Origin: Silurus meridionalis
Lineage: Eukaryota; Chordata; Actinopteri; Siluriformes; Siluridae
Assembly (NCBI RefSeq): GCF_014805685.1
Contig: NC_060907.1
Span: forward strand, 7,105,992 to 7,169,991
DNA: 64,000 nucleotides
Direction of reading: 5' to 3'
A model generated the notes under the pieces. That model had not been told where the DNA came from. It made no database searches and was given only the letters and a program-made list of their open reading frames with translations. Positions 38,482 through 47,462 of this stretch are shown here, piece after piece. The first letter of the stretch is position 1; every line of letters starts with the position of its first letter. Made by a program: the position numbers and the translations under genes.

Positions 38482-40894
38482 CCTAATTCATACAGTTAGC
38501 AAACCCATCTTACAGCAGAATCCGAATTGTTTACATTTTAGGTACTTGACAAAAGTAGCTAGTACGATTTCCTAGGGTTCAACCAAACAGCATTGTACAA
38601 GATAATGCTAGTGTTTCAAACTAGAATCATAGCAGAGATTTTTTTTTCAGTAAATTAACAACCCAAAAAAAACAAATTAATATGTAGCAGATCGGTCATT
38701 TTTGCAACCGTTTTTATTTTATAGTATAAAAGGAAATCAAATCATTAGACAATACAGTACAACAAAACCGCATCAGCAGCACCCTTTTAGTAACAGTGAA
38801 ACAAGGAAGATTCACAACTTGACCAGTTTTACCAGGCAACAGCTTTTTGCAAGCAATAATTCACGTTCATTTTTATACAACGTATCTTTAGTATTCGATT
38901 GACGGATTGACAGATTCATAAAGCTGTATATGATCAATCACTATAAATGAATAAATTAGGACATGATTTTGGTCACATGACCCTTCGAAGAACATTAACT
39001 ATGACTCGCAATTTGGATATACTGTGCATAACATAGGGTAGGAAACTTGTATTTCCACTGTGGTACACGTGTATAGAGTATGGAATGGTGAAGACAAAAA
39101 AGCAATTAACTGACGTTCTTTTTTTTTTTTCTGAACTATGCGTCATTTCCCCTTCCTTCCATTCATTTATTATGTCTTGTGCTTCTTTGCATTTCCTTTG
39201 CTTTTATTTCCTGTTAAGTTCCAAAAAAAAGTCAGTACTATCCTTCTTTATTATTTGCACTGATTCTGCTTACAATTCAGTTTGCGAATCAGCTGCAAAT
39301 ACTTGGGTTTTTAAATGATTGCAGATATTTTTTTTGACCATTTAGTCATTCCCAAACCCAAGTATCTTCACTAGCTCACTTTTTTATTACATTTAATCCA
39401 TTGGCACTTGAAAAAAAAAAATGATTGAAACCTACAACCTTCTTGTTTTTGTTTTATATTGTCGTTGTTTTGTCTAATTATCATCTTGTTAGTCTTTCTC
39501 TTCCACTCTTTAGTCAAAACTGTTGCTGTCTGGTTTTTGTGTTTGTACTCTTTGTGAGACACGTTATTAATCAAGAGGCTTCTCTCAGGTTTAATGTCTT
39601 TAGTCCTTGAAACAAGTTGTCATAACAAGCTGACCTTCACTGTTACTGCCATTTCAGTAGCCTGCGAGATCGTGAGTCACACCACATTCCACACATAAGA
39701 TGTGTTCATTAGTCGGAGAACGGCGGAGATCAGACACGTTGTGTTTCTCCGAAATGTGAAGATTTGAGAGGTGCATTTGGCACTGCATGTGTTTCTTACT
39801 ATCTCTTATGAAGTGGGAGGTTGCTAGGAATAAAAAGGGGTTTAATTTATTGTTTTTAGCTTTGGAAGTATTTTTAGAAGGGTTTTTTGTGTACTGAAAA
39901 GACAACATTGTTACAACATATTGCTGTTCATTTTTGGTGTATTTTCTTCTGTCCTTCTGTCTACCTGCTCTTGACTCTTTGGTTCTTGAAATAAAATTCA
40001 CACGAAAGGTGAAACCATTCTGCATTTTTTTTTTCCACTGGTGAAGCCACTGCTATTATTAAATCTCTGAGCAGAACTCAATCTGTAACATGGCATCCCC
40101 CCGCTGATATTTCCAGAATGTATATTAATGTGTTTGTGGCCTCTCTTGCCTCAGGGTGTGTATTCAGAAATGGCCTGAGACCTGTCTAGCTAGCTCTATA
40201 ACAAATATTGTTCTTTTTGTAAATATGTTCACTCCCTGCATTTGCATTTGATTTGGCACTTTCCCTTCTATATTCAGATGGAGTACTGTTAATGTCTGAA
40301 AATGATCTGACTCAATATACAGGTTCGAAGGAGTTCTGTAGCACTTCCTGCTTTTATCCTGATTTATTCCGAATATTTGTGGAATATGAATATTAATATG
40401 AATAATTCAGATAAGTCGAGAAGGAAACCCTGATTTTAGCTCAATAATTAGATGAATCATGACACTATCTTTAGGTTCTTGTTTTTCGTTCTTCTTTTTG
40501 CATGATTAAAATAATGCATATTCAACAGCTTAGTGACTTAAGAATGTTTATTCATGCTTGTAGTGAACCTCAAGTCAACGATGCTCTCAAACAATTAACA
40601 AGAACGACCTAAACTCAGATTAATTATGGACGTCTGTGAAGTTGTTTTTTGACGTATTATGATAGTTATGTGAGCGTTTGAGTGCGGCGTACCAATGAAA
40701 TAATACTAATCTCTACAGTTTTTTCCCACAGCATCAAACACTGCAATCTATTGATACTAATGAGGTTTGATTTTTGCCATTGGGTGTGAATTGATTGCAG
40801 GTTAATGCACTGTGACATCATACGTTGGCAAAAAAGTAATACATAAAAATAGCCACTGCAAATATCAATATCACAACCACCAAATGATAACCAG

Positions 40895-40938
<44 letters not shown>

Positions 40939-43143
40939 ACTATCACTATATCCATTAATGTAGTTCTCATTATCCAATCTCTTAAATAATATAAAAACAC
41001 TGAATTATGATTATTATACCAAACCACTAAATTATTTACACAATTAAATCAGACTGCTTTAGTTGGGAAAACACTGTTTTGTTAATAAAATATAACTACA
41101 TTTTAACGGTTTTACCCCCCAAAAAAAAAAAAACAGACAATTGAACAAATTACAATTTAACAAATAAAATGACATTTGTCCTTTAGTTTACATTTCAGTG
41201 TATAATTTATGAATGCAAATTTTTAACAGGTCAAATGTAAACCTAGGCACCTGGAGGAAAGAAACAATCAATCAATCAAATAAATAAACAAATAAATGGA
41301 TAGATAAATGAATGAATAAACAAACAAACATACAAACAAATAAAGACCTGTAGAGTTTGGAAAATATAGTAAATACTTAAGTAAAGTAAAATTCTAAAAG
41401 TTGCTATTTTAAAATGTAATTTAAAAAAAAAAGTTTTTTATCGAATAATAAATAATTGTAATTATATTTTTTACAAGTAACTCACGTGAATGTGATTATC
41501 TCCTTACTCATGTACTCTTTTTTTTATTAATTTTTTAATTTCATCAGATTATCCAAATAACGTAAAAACTTAATGTTGGTATTGATTCTATCAAATACAC
41601 CTCAGAATATCTCACATTTTATAATAATTATGAATTATTTTCTGATCATTAGTGATCTGATTAGTTGGACATCCAAACAAGCTCACTTGTTACATGCCAA
41701 TGTAGTCTCTTGACACAGAGGCTAAAACATCATCTGGACTGGGTGTAGGTCCATTACTCACTAATCCATGCCTGATTCATTGTGAAGCAGCAGACTTTAC
41801 TTCTGTATGTCTTAATGTGATTCAGTAGAACACTGACTCATGACTCATGACTCATTTACTGACTCATTGAATAATACTTGGCTTTTCCCAAAATAATGAT
41901 CTTTCATGTCCAGGCAGGATGTGCTGTAGCTACAGATGTGTTTGTTATACTGTGTTATAGCAGTAACTTTAGTACGCTAAAATTACAGGGCCTCATTCAT
42001 TACTTTTGGAAACTGGGAAAGACATCGCCACCTAGTGGTGGAAATATATTCTGGCTGTTGTTTCAAAAAATTCCAGAGGTTCGCTTTAAAATGTGTACAT
42101 TCAAGGAAATGACAGAACAGTTCATATAAATATATTATTTTTGATATAATAGATATAGTAGGTGGATTTAACATAAATTTCTGACTTATACATTATGTTG
42201 GGTTACTTTATTCCCAGTTTTCTTTTATACAATAAGTACATTGTTGTATTAATAAAGGAAAGCTGTATTTGAAAGTATGGTTTACATTTGTAAAGTTGCA
42301 ATCATAATAAAAAAGTCTAAAAAAACAAACAATTGAAAACATTCCAAGTGAAAGAAATGTTTGATATTTTAACATGTGAATAATAGAACCAGTGGTTTAT
42401 AGTTTATTTAATACGTTTAAAATACTTTGTAGAAATTGTAGCTGAAATAATGTAAAGTTTTAACATGGTTGCCAGAACCACTTCTGCTCCTCGCCCAGTA
42501 AGAGGCTCTGTGGCGCAATGGATAGCGCATTGGACTTCTAAGTAACGCTTGGTGAAGTGATTCAAAGGTTGTGGGTTCGAGTCCCACCAGAGTCGAGGTT
42601 TTGCAATGAGCTTGAAAAAATAAAAGCATACTCCAGGGCCTGTCATAAAACCTTGTTTACTTCAAATGTGTCATTTCCCCAAAAAATGCCTCGATATTAT
42701 AAATAAAGAATAAATGCTTTTCAATATTTTCTGTTGTATTTTTTTTCTCTAGATAGAAAGTTACTGCAAAGTTTGTGAGCCGTTCATCAGTCTATCAGAT
42801 AATTGACTCTAATTAGAAATGTCTGTAGAAAACTAATTTCCAGACTTGGCATTTGTTTAAAAAAACAAACAAAATAAACAAAATAAAAACATTCATCAAC
42901 AAGACCAGTGTATTACCATTATCTTTAACAATTCATTAACCTCGTTGTTAGGATAATATATTTAGTATTATAAATAACTCATTTTCAGTTCCCTTGCTGG
43001 TTGTTTATGAACAAATATACTTGGGCTGCATTCCAAATTTTTTATTTACATTTATAATTGGAATATTGTGATATTTTGTTAGGCCAGTTTTTCAATCCTG
43101 TGGATCGGAGTCCTTGATTAACATGGGAATTACCTGATGAGTT

Positions 43144-43208
<65 letters not shown>

Positions 43209-44351
43209 AATATTTTATATATTATATATATTTCATATATTTTTTATATTTTTTTGTGAGGTTCTATAACCATGTCTTTGTTTGACACACAGCGGCTCAA
43301 GGTGGGCAGATGGCGGGCATCATCAGCGCTGTGGCAGTGGCCATATTTGGTGCCGCCTCCAGCTATTTCGCTTACCAGAAGAAGAAACTCTGTTTTAAGG
43401 GACAAGGAGGTGAGTGATTGACCATACAGTGCTAATACCCCTAACATAGAGAGCTGACTACAAAAGTTTGTACACTATTTGGAATCAACGAAGAAGAAAA
43501 ACTTGAATGCCATTTTCCAGGAACCTTGTACGGTGGCCGAGAAGTGCAAAACACATTAACAAATCCGAAAACAAATGAACAAATGCAAAACCAAAATAAC
43601 AAATCCGAAAACAAATCAACAAATTAGAAAACAAAACAACAAATCCAAAAACAAATTAACAAAATCAAATTATTTTCCCAAATGTATTTCTAGCAGAAAA
43701 GTGTCTATTACAATATTATGGTTCTTTCTGATTCCAAAATTTTGGGCAGAGCACATTTTTTGCTGAATCTACATTCATTAATGAATTCTCCATATGGTGC
43801 TGGAACAACACACTGCCCCTAGCGATAAAAATATGTAATTGCAGCGTCCAGCTGGCAGCGGGGGTCGTGTTACAAAAGCCCATAAAGCCGCGACTCTCAA
43901 CAAGTGGCTCTGTGGCGCAATGGATAGCGCATTGGACTTCTAAGTAACACTTGGTGAAGTGATTCAAAGGTTGTGGGTTCGAGTCCCACCAGAGTCGATG
44001 TTTTTAATGAAGTGTTACATAAAGTTAGTAATTAAAATACTTTGGGTTAATGAAGACGAGTGCTCATGTGGCAGGATGTGAAAAAAAATTATTTATTTGT
44101 GTGTGTGTTTTTGTGCATGTGTGTAGGCACTGACCTTGAGAGCGGTGGAAACCAACCTGGCACGCAGTCCGATCCACAAGGTGAACTTCCCTTGATTAAA
44201 CCGGTTTTATTGTAGAACAGGTTTAAGTTGCCTTCAAAAGGATGTTGTCATTCTGTGACTTTTAGCAGAGAGGGATTTAAAAAAATGCTATTTCTGATCA
44301 AACGGCTTTGTTTTGTCTGCAGCTTCCAGAAACCTCCTCAGAATATCTTAA
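17141..44351 (+). CDS. cd99: cd99-like transmembrane glycoprotein, complete gene in 11 coding exons
   Basis: Coding exons: 17141-17198, 26573-26599, 26777-26800, 29796-29822, 31932-31967, 32106-32183, 33268-33294, 33892-33915, 43293-43409, 44127-44180 and 44323-44351, giving 501 nt and 166 aa. Every intron is GT-AG and phase 1. Residues 1-19 form a signal peptide. Residues 20-100 are an acidic, Pro/Gly-rich, Cys-free ectodomain carrying the CD99 motifs D-F-N-L-G-D-A-L (exon 2) and D-L-S-D-D-D-L-A (exon 6). Residues 107-128 form a Gly/Ala-rich transmembrane helix, followed by [10 protein letters not shown], the hallmark CD99 juxtamembrane motif, and a short cytosolic tail. CD99 proteins act at the cell surface in leukocyte adhesion and transendothelial migration. 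The neighbours (dhrsx-like and glycogenin) favour cd99 over the paralogue cd99l2. Further small exons in the two 9.4-kb introns cannot be excluded. Confidence 0.9.
17982..18606. repeat. Local tandem duplication in cd99 intron 1
   Basis: The block 17988-18218 is repeated at 18258-18606. Both begin 'gggcattaattgtacaat', contain 'ctcagtgcttttatgcccc', and end 'gactaaaatgcaataatct' then 'gggaagtc' or 'aggaagtc'. The second copy has an extra insertion of about 70 bp after 'caatacaatattctg'. Within each copy, an A-rich 'aagaggaaaaaa' and a T-rich 'ttttcctctttttttt' form an imperfect hairpin. Confidence 0.8.
19364..20019. mobile_element. Non-autonomous DNA transposon, 656 bp
   Basis: The left end taccgtatttttcggactat and the right end tatagcccggaaattactgta are imperfect inverted repeats that both finish at a TA. 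The inner phrases 'gcggcttatagacaggtgcgg' and 'cagcggcttatatatgggtg' are typical of a widespread fish family. No transposase is encoded. Confidence 0.6.
20955..21522. repeat. hAT-like dispersed repeat
   Basis: The left end 'gaactgaaacgattcctcaa' with 'gtaactcgagtaattcg' and the right end 'gattactaaaataatcgat' with 'agctgcagcc' mirror each other in the cgatta/taatcg words of a common fish repeat. The interior is A/T-rich with no transposase. Confidence 0.45.
21775..22000. repeat. Dispersed repeat, related to 49378-49650
   Basis: 'gtcatttcaaccatatatag', 'ctgacgcagtacacagt' and 'gttcctcctgaaccctggtgc' recur with small changes at 49400-49470. The two overlapping minus ORFs here are explained by this repeat. 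Confidence 0.65.
22725..22915. repeat. Dispersed repeat fragment
   Basis: 'agactctgctgtcacaacat' and 'gtgccagaacagagaag' are shared with the copies near 35850-35960 and 51860-51980. It is non-coding. Confidence 0.5.
22916..24589 (+). other. cd99 intron 1 sequence without recognised content
   Basis: AT-rich sequence. I see no exon, RNA gene or defined repeat boundary. Confidence 0.4.
24590..24910 (-). mobile_element. RTE-type LINE fragment (ORF2 carboxy end), minus strand
   Basis: On minus, 24645-24851 reads [10 protein letters not shown], then [14 protein letters not shown] and R-R-F-M-D-V-V-R-E, the usual carboxy-terminal signature of RTE-clade LINE reverse transcriptase ORFs. The adjoining 'ctttcggctgctcccattag' is the reverse complement of the tail at 5950-6181. 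It is a 5'-truncated insertion in antisense to cd99. Confidence 0.75.
24911..26572 (+). other. cd99 intron 1, 3' part, nothing recognised
   Basis: AT-rich sequence with no ORF of interest. It ends in the polypyrimidine tract and AG before exon 2. Confidence 0.4.
26573..26599 (+). CDS. cd99: cd99 exon 2
   Basis: Acceptor 'cccccttctattgcag', donor GTAAGT. It encodes D-F-N-L-G-D-A-L-L, the first conserved CD99 motif. Length 27 nt, phase 1-1. Confidence 0.85.
   Translation: MLILVMPY
26777..26800 (+). CDS. cd99: cd99 exon 3 (duplication copy A)
   Basis: Encodes D-D-E-P-T-A-K-P, 24 nt, phase 1-1, donor GTAAAG. The acceptor 'ctctgattttaag' is identical to that of the downstream copy. Confidence 0.75.
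26977..27472 (+). mobile_element. Tc1-like relic
   Basis: Ends 'acactatattgccaaatgta' and 'acgtttggcaatatagtgta' are inverted complements. The interior reads [11 protein letters not shown], the second catalytic block with the key Asp changed to Gly. A further related segment continues to about 27910. It is defective. Confidence 0.7.
28091..28291 (+). repeat. Tc1 left inverted repeat
   Basis: The outer direct repeat is at 28091-28122 and the inner one at 28269-28291. It is nearly identical to the reverse complement of 29489-29692. Confidence 0.92.
28455..29444 (+). CDS. Tc1-family transposase, DD34E, apparently intact
   Basis: This 329-aa single-exon ORF encodes a cut-and-paste transposase of normal Tc1 length. 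Residues 1-50 form the first helix-turn-helix (Y-R-E-I-A-K-Q-L then S-T-V-G-A-I-I). A second paired-like DNA-binding helix region follows to about 120, with a G-R-P-like hinge near P56-R57-T58-G59. The catalytic triad is Asp153 (W-S-D-E-T-K), Asp244 ([10 protein letters not shown]) and Glu279 (D-L-N-P-I-E-N-L-W), spaced exactly DD34E. A Gly-rich motif ([10 protein letters not shown]) is at 187-196. No stop, frameshift or missing catalytic residue is visible. It is transcribed in the same direction as cd99, in whose intron it lies. The opposite-strand ORF at 28937-29311 is a shadow. Confidence 0.95.
   Translation: MAKTKEMSKDTRDKIVHLHKAGKGYREIAKQLGEKRSTVGAIIRKWKKLNMTVNLPRTGAPCKISPRGVSMILRKVRNQPRTTPEELVNDLKRAGTTVSKVTVGNTLRRHGLKSCMARKVPLLKPAHVQAHLKFANDHLDDPEESWEKVMWSDETKIELLGHNSTKRVWRKKNDEYHPKNTIPSVKHGSGSIMLWGCFSAHGTGRLHCIKERMTGAMYCEILGNNLLPSVRALKMGRGWVFQHDNDPKHTARITKEWLCKKHIKVLAWPSQSPDLNPIENLWKELKLCVSQQQARNLTDLEKICVEEWAKIPPAVCANLVKNYRKRLPL
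29489..29692 (-). repeat. Tc1 right inverted repeat
   Basis: The inner motif 'caggtgttcaaatacttatt' and the outer end 'acttattttcctcactg' mirror the left arm. Confidence 0.92.
29796..29822 (+). CDS. cd99: cd99 exon 4 (duplication copy B)
   Basis: Encodes D-E-D-V-T-T-A-K-P, phase 1-1, with the same acceptor and donor (GTAAAG) as copy A. One extra codon distinguishes it from copy A. The reading frame is kept whether one or both copies are spliced in. Confidence 0.72.
30074..30589 (+). mobile_element. Tc1-like relic in copy B
   Basis: Counterpart of 26977-27472, with ends 'acactatattgccaaatgtt' and 'cttttggcaatatagtgta'. The interior is again a decayed Tc1 transposase. A second related segment runs on to about 31190. 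Confidence 0.7.
30790..30912 (+). mobile_element. SINE head fragment with A-run
   Basis: After a 22-base A-run comes 'gtggtagtccagtggttaagg' (A-box-like) and 'ggttcgaaccccagc' (B-box-like), then 'gctaccactgttgagccctt'. It is the family of 7406-7650, inserted after the duplication because copy A lacks it. Confidence 0.65.
31932..31967 (+). CDS. cd99: cd99 exon 5
   Basis: Acceptor 'tatgcttctgtag', donor GTATGA. Encodes [12 protein letters not shown] (36 nt, phase 1-1), a Lys/Pro-rich ectodomain piece. Confidence 0.75.
31986..32073. repeat. (GT)n microsatellite just upstream of cd99 exon 6
   Basis: About 35 GT units occupy most of the 138-bp intron 5, ending about 30 bases before the exon 6 acceptor. 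Confidence 0.95.
32106..32183 (+). CDS. cd99: cd99 exon 6
   Basis: Acceptor 'tccattttctacag', donor GTACAC. Encodes 26 residues beginning G-D-L-S-D-D-D-L-A, matching the conserved S-D-x-D-L-A motif of CD99 ectodomains. Confidence 0.85.
32780..32938. repeat. (TA)n plus (GATA)n microsatellite
   Basis: (TA)n at about 32779-32848 is followed by (GATA)n at 32858-32937. Confidence 0.95.
33268..33294 (+). CDS. cd99: cd99 exon 7
   Basis: Acceptor 'tgcctgttcctgtag', donor GTAAGA. Encodes G-V-D-D-F-G-G-V-T, phase 1-1. Confidence 0.75.
33892..33915 (+). CDS. cd99: cd99 exon 8
   Basis: Acceptor 'catttttctctttag', donor GTAAAT. Encodes D-D-R-D-D-E-T-K, phase 1-1, the last ectodomain piece before the membrane exon. 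Confidence 0.72.
35650..36030. repeat. Dispersed repeat
   Basis: 'gacgcccttatccagagcga' is shared with 8570 and 51490. 'ccacctcggtgccagaacag' and 'cagcgtggtgcagtgagtg' are shared with 22855 and 51880-51980. Plus ORFs at 35501 and 35838 are repeat-derived. A short (ATC)n follows at 36030. Confidence 0.6.
36955..37205 (-). mobile_element. Tc1-like relic fragment
   Basis: 'ctactgatgtaggtaatgag' and 'gtcagagctccatagcagg' match the reverse orientation of the relic family at 15279-15820. Neither terminus is clear. Confidence 0.4.
37280..37580. repeat. Non-autonomous repeat of the 'acttaagta' type
   Basis: Many overlapping words such as 'gagtagaagtacaaaag', 'tgtacttaagtatccaaag' and 'cttaagtacagcaacg' occur, with a right end 'ccaccactgg'. 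A related copy opens at 55110 with 'gcagaggtggaaagagtta'. It is a common fish family, possibly hAT-derived. Confidence 0.5.
37691..37848 (+). CDS. Candidate alternative terminal exon of cd99 (51 codons plus stop)
   Basis: After an acceptor 'tatcctgttgttgcag' at 37690, an open frame compatible with the phase left by cd99 exon 8 runs to TGA at 37848. An ATTAAA polyadenylation signal lies 28 bases later at 37876. The peptide starts [13 protein letters not shown] and continues as amphipathic, Leu-rich helices ending D-L-A-D-T-E-K-Q-T. Base composition is about half G+C, against about one-third around it, and codons end often in G or C. If joined to exon 8 it would give a 152-aa protein with signal peptide and ectodomain but no membrane helix. 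It could instead belong to a nested gene or be a transposon fragment. I do not recognise the sequence. Confidence 0.35.
38399..38480. repeat. A-run plus (TA)n
   Basis: A14 followed by about 34 TA units. Confidence 0.95.
38481..40896 (+). other. cd99 intron 8, nothing recognised
   Basis: AT-rich sequence. Small ORFs such as the minus-strand 123-codon one at 39654-40025 have no domain or context. Confidence 0.4.
40897..40936. repeat. (GT)n microsatellite
   Basis: About 19 GT units. Confidence 0.95.
40937..42503 (+). other. cd99 intron 8, nothing recognised
   Basis: AT-rich sequence with short A-rich simple repeats near 41265-41345. No gene is seen. Confidence 0.4.
42504..42595 (+). tRNA. tRNA-Arg (anticodon TCT) with intron, copy 1
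   Basis: A seven-base acceptor stem GGCTCTG pairs with CAGAGTC (one G-T pair), followed by discriminator G. The D arm is 'gcgcaatggatagcgc' and the T arm 'tgtgggttcgagtcccacc' is perfect. The anticodon loop holds TCT at 42537-42539, with A after it. About 19 bases of intron follow (roughly 42541-42559), then the 3' half-stem 'ttcaa'. Vertebrate tRNA-Arg(TCT) genes characteristically carry such an intron. A TTTT terminator starts at 42599. It lies in cd99 intron 8 in the sense direction. Confidence 0.95.
43147..43206. repeat. (TA)n microsatellite
   Basis: About 29 TA units, ending some 90 bases before the cd99 membrane exon. Confidence 0.95.
43293..43409 (+). CDS. cd99: cd99 exon 9: transmembrane exon
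   Basis: Acceptor 'tgtttgacacacag', donor GTGAGT. It encodes 39 residues, including the helix from M107 to Y128 and the juxtamembrane [10 protein letters not shown] motif that is almost invariant in CD99 proteins. Confidence 0.93.
43556..43672. repeat. Short degenerate minisatellite
   Basis: Tandem 'aacaaatccgaaaacaaat'-like units with 'gcaaaacc' and 'tagaaaac' variants, about five to six units. Confidence 0.75.
43906..43997 (+). tRNA. tRNA-Arg (anticodon TCT) with intron, copy 2
   Basis: Identical to the copy at 42504-42595 except for one intron base (aacac instead of aacgc). The same stems and TCT anticodon are present, and a TTTTT terminator begins near 44000. The upstream flanks of the two copies are unrelated, so they were not duplicated as one large block recently. 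It lies in cd99 intron 9, sense orientation. Confidence 0.95.
44127..44180 (+). CDS. cd99: cd99 exon 10: cytosolic tail
   Basis: Acceptor 'ttgtgcatgtgtgtag', donor GTGAAC. Encodes [18 protein letters not shown], phase 1-1, matching the D-(M/L)-E-S piece of CD99 tails. Confidence 0.85.
44323..44351 (+). CDS. cd99: cd99 exon 11: carboxy terminus and stop
   Basis: Acceptor 'ttttgtctgcag'. Encodes A-S-R-N-L-L-R-I-S then TAA at 44349-44351. Confidence 0.85.
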
Positions 44352-44618
44352 CTCCTGGTGGATCAGCACACACTTACAAACCAGCCGAGGCCCGAACAGG
44401 ATCTTAGAGAATCATTTTTTTTAGTTAGTTTGCTAATTGATAGATTGTTCTTAGTTGTATAAATTGGTCCAATGTTTTTTGTTCTTTGTCGATCAATGTG
44501 TATATTGGGGAAATTCCTGTTCGCTTTAAAATACGTCATCAACAATTATTTTGTTGCAAACAAATCACTTTTTTTTTTTTTTGCACAAAAATTCACAATT
44601 TTTTTTTTTTTTTTTTTT

Positions 44619-44624
44619 AATAAA
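44619..44624 (+). other. cd99 polyadenylation signal
   Basis: AATAAA after a long T-run, 268 bases beyond the stop, is the first canonical hexamer downstream of exon 11. Confidence 0.6.
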
Positions 44625-44651
44625 AAATTGTTTTAGTTTCAGTGGTCAAGA

Positions 44652-44885
44652 AAAAGTGCTTTGTTGTACTGGTAACTTCTTTGCTTATCTTTAGATTTTC
44701 TAGACATTTTGCTAGAATACACTAACCTGCATTTTAAATATTCTTTATCTTTGATCATGTAAGACACTCAGACAGTTTTATAGATACAATTTCCCTTAAA
44801 AGGTGTTACTTTTCTGTAACAAAAACAACATAAAGATGTGATATATATTGATGTTTACTAGTAGTAGTAGCAATAGTAGTATTAG

Positions 44886-44947
<62 letters not shown>

Positions 44948-45264
44948 TCGTTCTATGATGCCTATTTACTGCCTATTTACATTACAAACACTCCCCATAT
45001 GCAAATGCTGTAATGTATCACTTTCTGCTGTGGATGTCTGAACATTTCTTTGACCCCATTACTATTTACATGAACCATGCTGTAAAGTACAGACATGAGA
45101 TAAACATAACATAAACCATGACCAGATTTGGCTAATCGTTTTTACTTAGCTTACGTTTTGAATTTTATAGGTAACAGACAGAAAGTCAACATACAGCATA
45201 CAGAGTAGGACACAGAGTGAAATGCTCTTTTCCCCGTCTGCCTGTGATATAAAATTTATATTAA

Positions 45265-45350
<86 letters not shown>

Positions 45351-45577
45351 CATACAGTATACACACACACACACACGTGAAACAGTGTTCATTCTTTCAC
45401 CCACTGCCACATACATATTTACAGTATAGTTTATATACAATACATACAACTTGTATCAGTAATATACAGTACAAATTACAGTTTACTACCCCATACTACT
45501 CCATCATTCTTTAAGACCACTGGGTAGGCTTACGATATTTTCAAGTTCTAATGGAGTAATGGTAAGTCGGGAATGAC

Positions 45578-45621
<44 letters not shown>

Positions 45622-45627
45622 TGTACA

Positions 45628-45696
<69 letters not shown>

Positions 45697-46380
45697 GAAA
45701 ATAAAATGCATATCCTGATTCAAGCTCTGTTAGTGATTAGTAATGTCATGTCATGTAGTTCTGTTACATGACAATTACAAATTATATTGTCATGAAAGTC
45801 TTATGGCACAGGGTACAAGAAACCCATTTTGTACCTTTTTTTTCCTAACATATATTTTTCTTTTATACAAAAGTGCCTTTAAGTGATTTTGAGTTTTTGC
45901 CCCATGACATTGTCTATTGCTTTCATTCATTTTTGGAAAATAGCATTAACTACATGAAGCCCGTGCTTTGTACACTTTGTATTCAGACTTGTAAACTTTT
46001 TGTTGTGTACAGATTAACAATAACATTTTGTCATCATTCATCATTGCTTTAATTGTGCAAAATTTTATCCATATAACTAACAGCTAAACATTTGTTATTT
46101 ATATGCCCGGTTGATGTCAATAAGGTCTCGAAAGAATAAAGCCAATGACCTTTTTGAGTTTATCTCATCTTTAATCTTTAATGTACAAAAAGCCAGTTAC
46201 ATGAACATATTACAAGCTTACATGGCTTTAAGTGAAAGATCTCCTGCTATAGAACTCTGACCTCAACCCTTTGGAATAAATTGGAACACTGACTGCAGTC
46301 CAGGCCTCCTCACCTCACCTCCATCAGTACCTAACTTTACTTTTTAAAAATGATTTCACTTTTCAGAGGAAAAATACATA
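44652..46380. other. cd99-gyg2 intergenic region, microsatellite-rich
   Basis: It holds (GT)n at 44888-44945, an A-run plus (TA)n at 45262-45347, (GT)n at 45579-45620 and (TA)n at 45632-45691. A Tc1-like fragment lies near 46230-46345. No gene is seen. Confidence 0.6.
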
Positions 46381-46868
46381 TACACCAAACAGGTATAACT
46401 TTATGACCACTAACAGGTGAAGTCAAGAACACTGATTATCTCTTTATCATGGCACCTGTTAGTGGGTGGGATATTATTAGGCAGAAAGTGAATATTCTGT
46501 CCTCAAAGTCGATGTGTTAGAAGCAGGAAAAATGGGTAACCATAAGGATTTGTTTGAGGGCCAAATTGTCTAGACTGGGTCAGAGGCAAAACTGCAGCTC
46601 TTGTGGGATGTTCCTGGTCTGCAGTGGTTAGTATTTATTCAAAGTGCTCCAAGAAAGAAACAGTGGTAAACCGGCGACAGGGTCATGGGTGGCCGAGGCA
46701 CATGGGGAGCGAAGGCTGGTCCGTGTGGTCCGGTCCATCAGACGAGCTCCTGAAGCTGCTGAAGAAGTTAATGCTGTTAATGCTTGAGGTCAGGAATGTT
46801 TTGGCAGCAAAAGGGGGACCAACACAATAATAGGCAGGAGATCATAATGTTATGACTGATCAGTGTAT
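46381..46868 (+). mobile_element. Internally deleted Tc1-like transposon
   Basis: Terminal words 'tacaccaaacaggtataact' and 'gttatgactgatcagtgta' are inverted relatives. The interior starts like a Tc1 transposase (S-A-V-V-S-I-Y, then V-V-N-R-R-Q-G-H-G) and jumps directly to its extreme carboxy end V-L-A-A-K-G-G-P-T-Q. The catalytic core of about 200 residues is missing. It is a MITE-like deletion derivative. Confidence 0.75.
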
Positions 46869-46889
46869 TCATCAAGAAAGAAATAGTTT

Positions 46890-47060
46890 TTTACCAATGA
46901 GACAAAAACACAAGGACAGTTTGGATTAGTTCTACCGGATTTTTACTAACACCTTTGTGGCGGAAATGTAATAAATCTCCCAATACTCCAAATTCTAGTG
47001 TAACTTCCCAGAAGAGTGGAGGTTATTATAAGAACAAATTGGATCTAAATGTGGCCAGTT
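46890..47060 (-). mobile_element. Tc1-like relic fragment
   Basis: 'acttcccagaagagtggagg' followed by 'ttattataagaacaaattgg' and 'atctaaatgtgg' is shared with the ends of the relics at 27350 and 30480. Confidence 0.45.
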
Positions 47061-47455
47061 CAAAAAGCACTTTCCAATCTTATTGTTAGGTGGAAACAAA
47101 CTTTTATCCATTTGTCCATATTTGACCTTATGTGCAACTTGCTGCAATTTTTCCAGACCAAATATTGTGCAGCGAAATGACCAAAGTCTCATGACCTGGA
47201 GTCCATACTGAACTTTTGTTTAACATGTCGTCATGTGGAGTTACAATTCAGAGCGGTTGAGTTTCAGTTTGCTTTCCACTACACACGGATTAAGCTCTGC
47301 AGCCTTGGCTACAGAAGTGATTTCTAGATATAGCCTGTCAACTTGATTCTCTGAGAATGCAGCATGCCATAGAGTGACAGTGTTGGTCTCAGTAAAGCAG
47401 CAACAGGAGTTGGTAGCCTGAATTTATTTCACAGGACAAAAGAACAACATTGGAA

Positions 47456-47462
47456 ATGCCAG
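47456..47462 (+). CDS. gyg2: gyg2 exon 1: initiator codon exon
   Basis: ATG-CCA-G in 'attggaaATGcc' is followed by a perfect donor GTAAGT at 47463. The phase 1 end joins exon 2 to read M-P-E-A-Y-Q-A-F. A tiny initiator exon is normal for glycogenin genes. The untranslated leader probably begins within the preceding 250 bases. Confidence 0.78.

Larger units (their letters stand above)
33916..43292 (+). other. cd99 intron 8 (9.4 kb)
   Basis: It contains a dispersed repeat at 35650-36020, a Tc1-like fragment on minus near 36955-37205, a repeat at 37280-37580, the candidate alternative terminal exon at 37691-37848, microsatellites, and the tRNA gene at 42504-42595. The stretches 33916-35640 and 38490-40890 show nothing I recognise. 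Confidence 0.55.
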
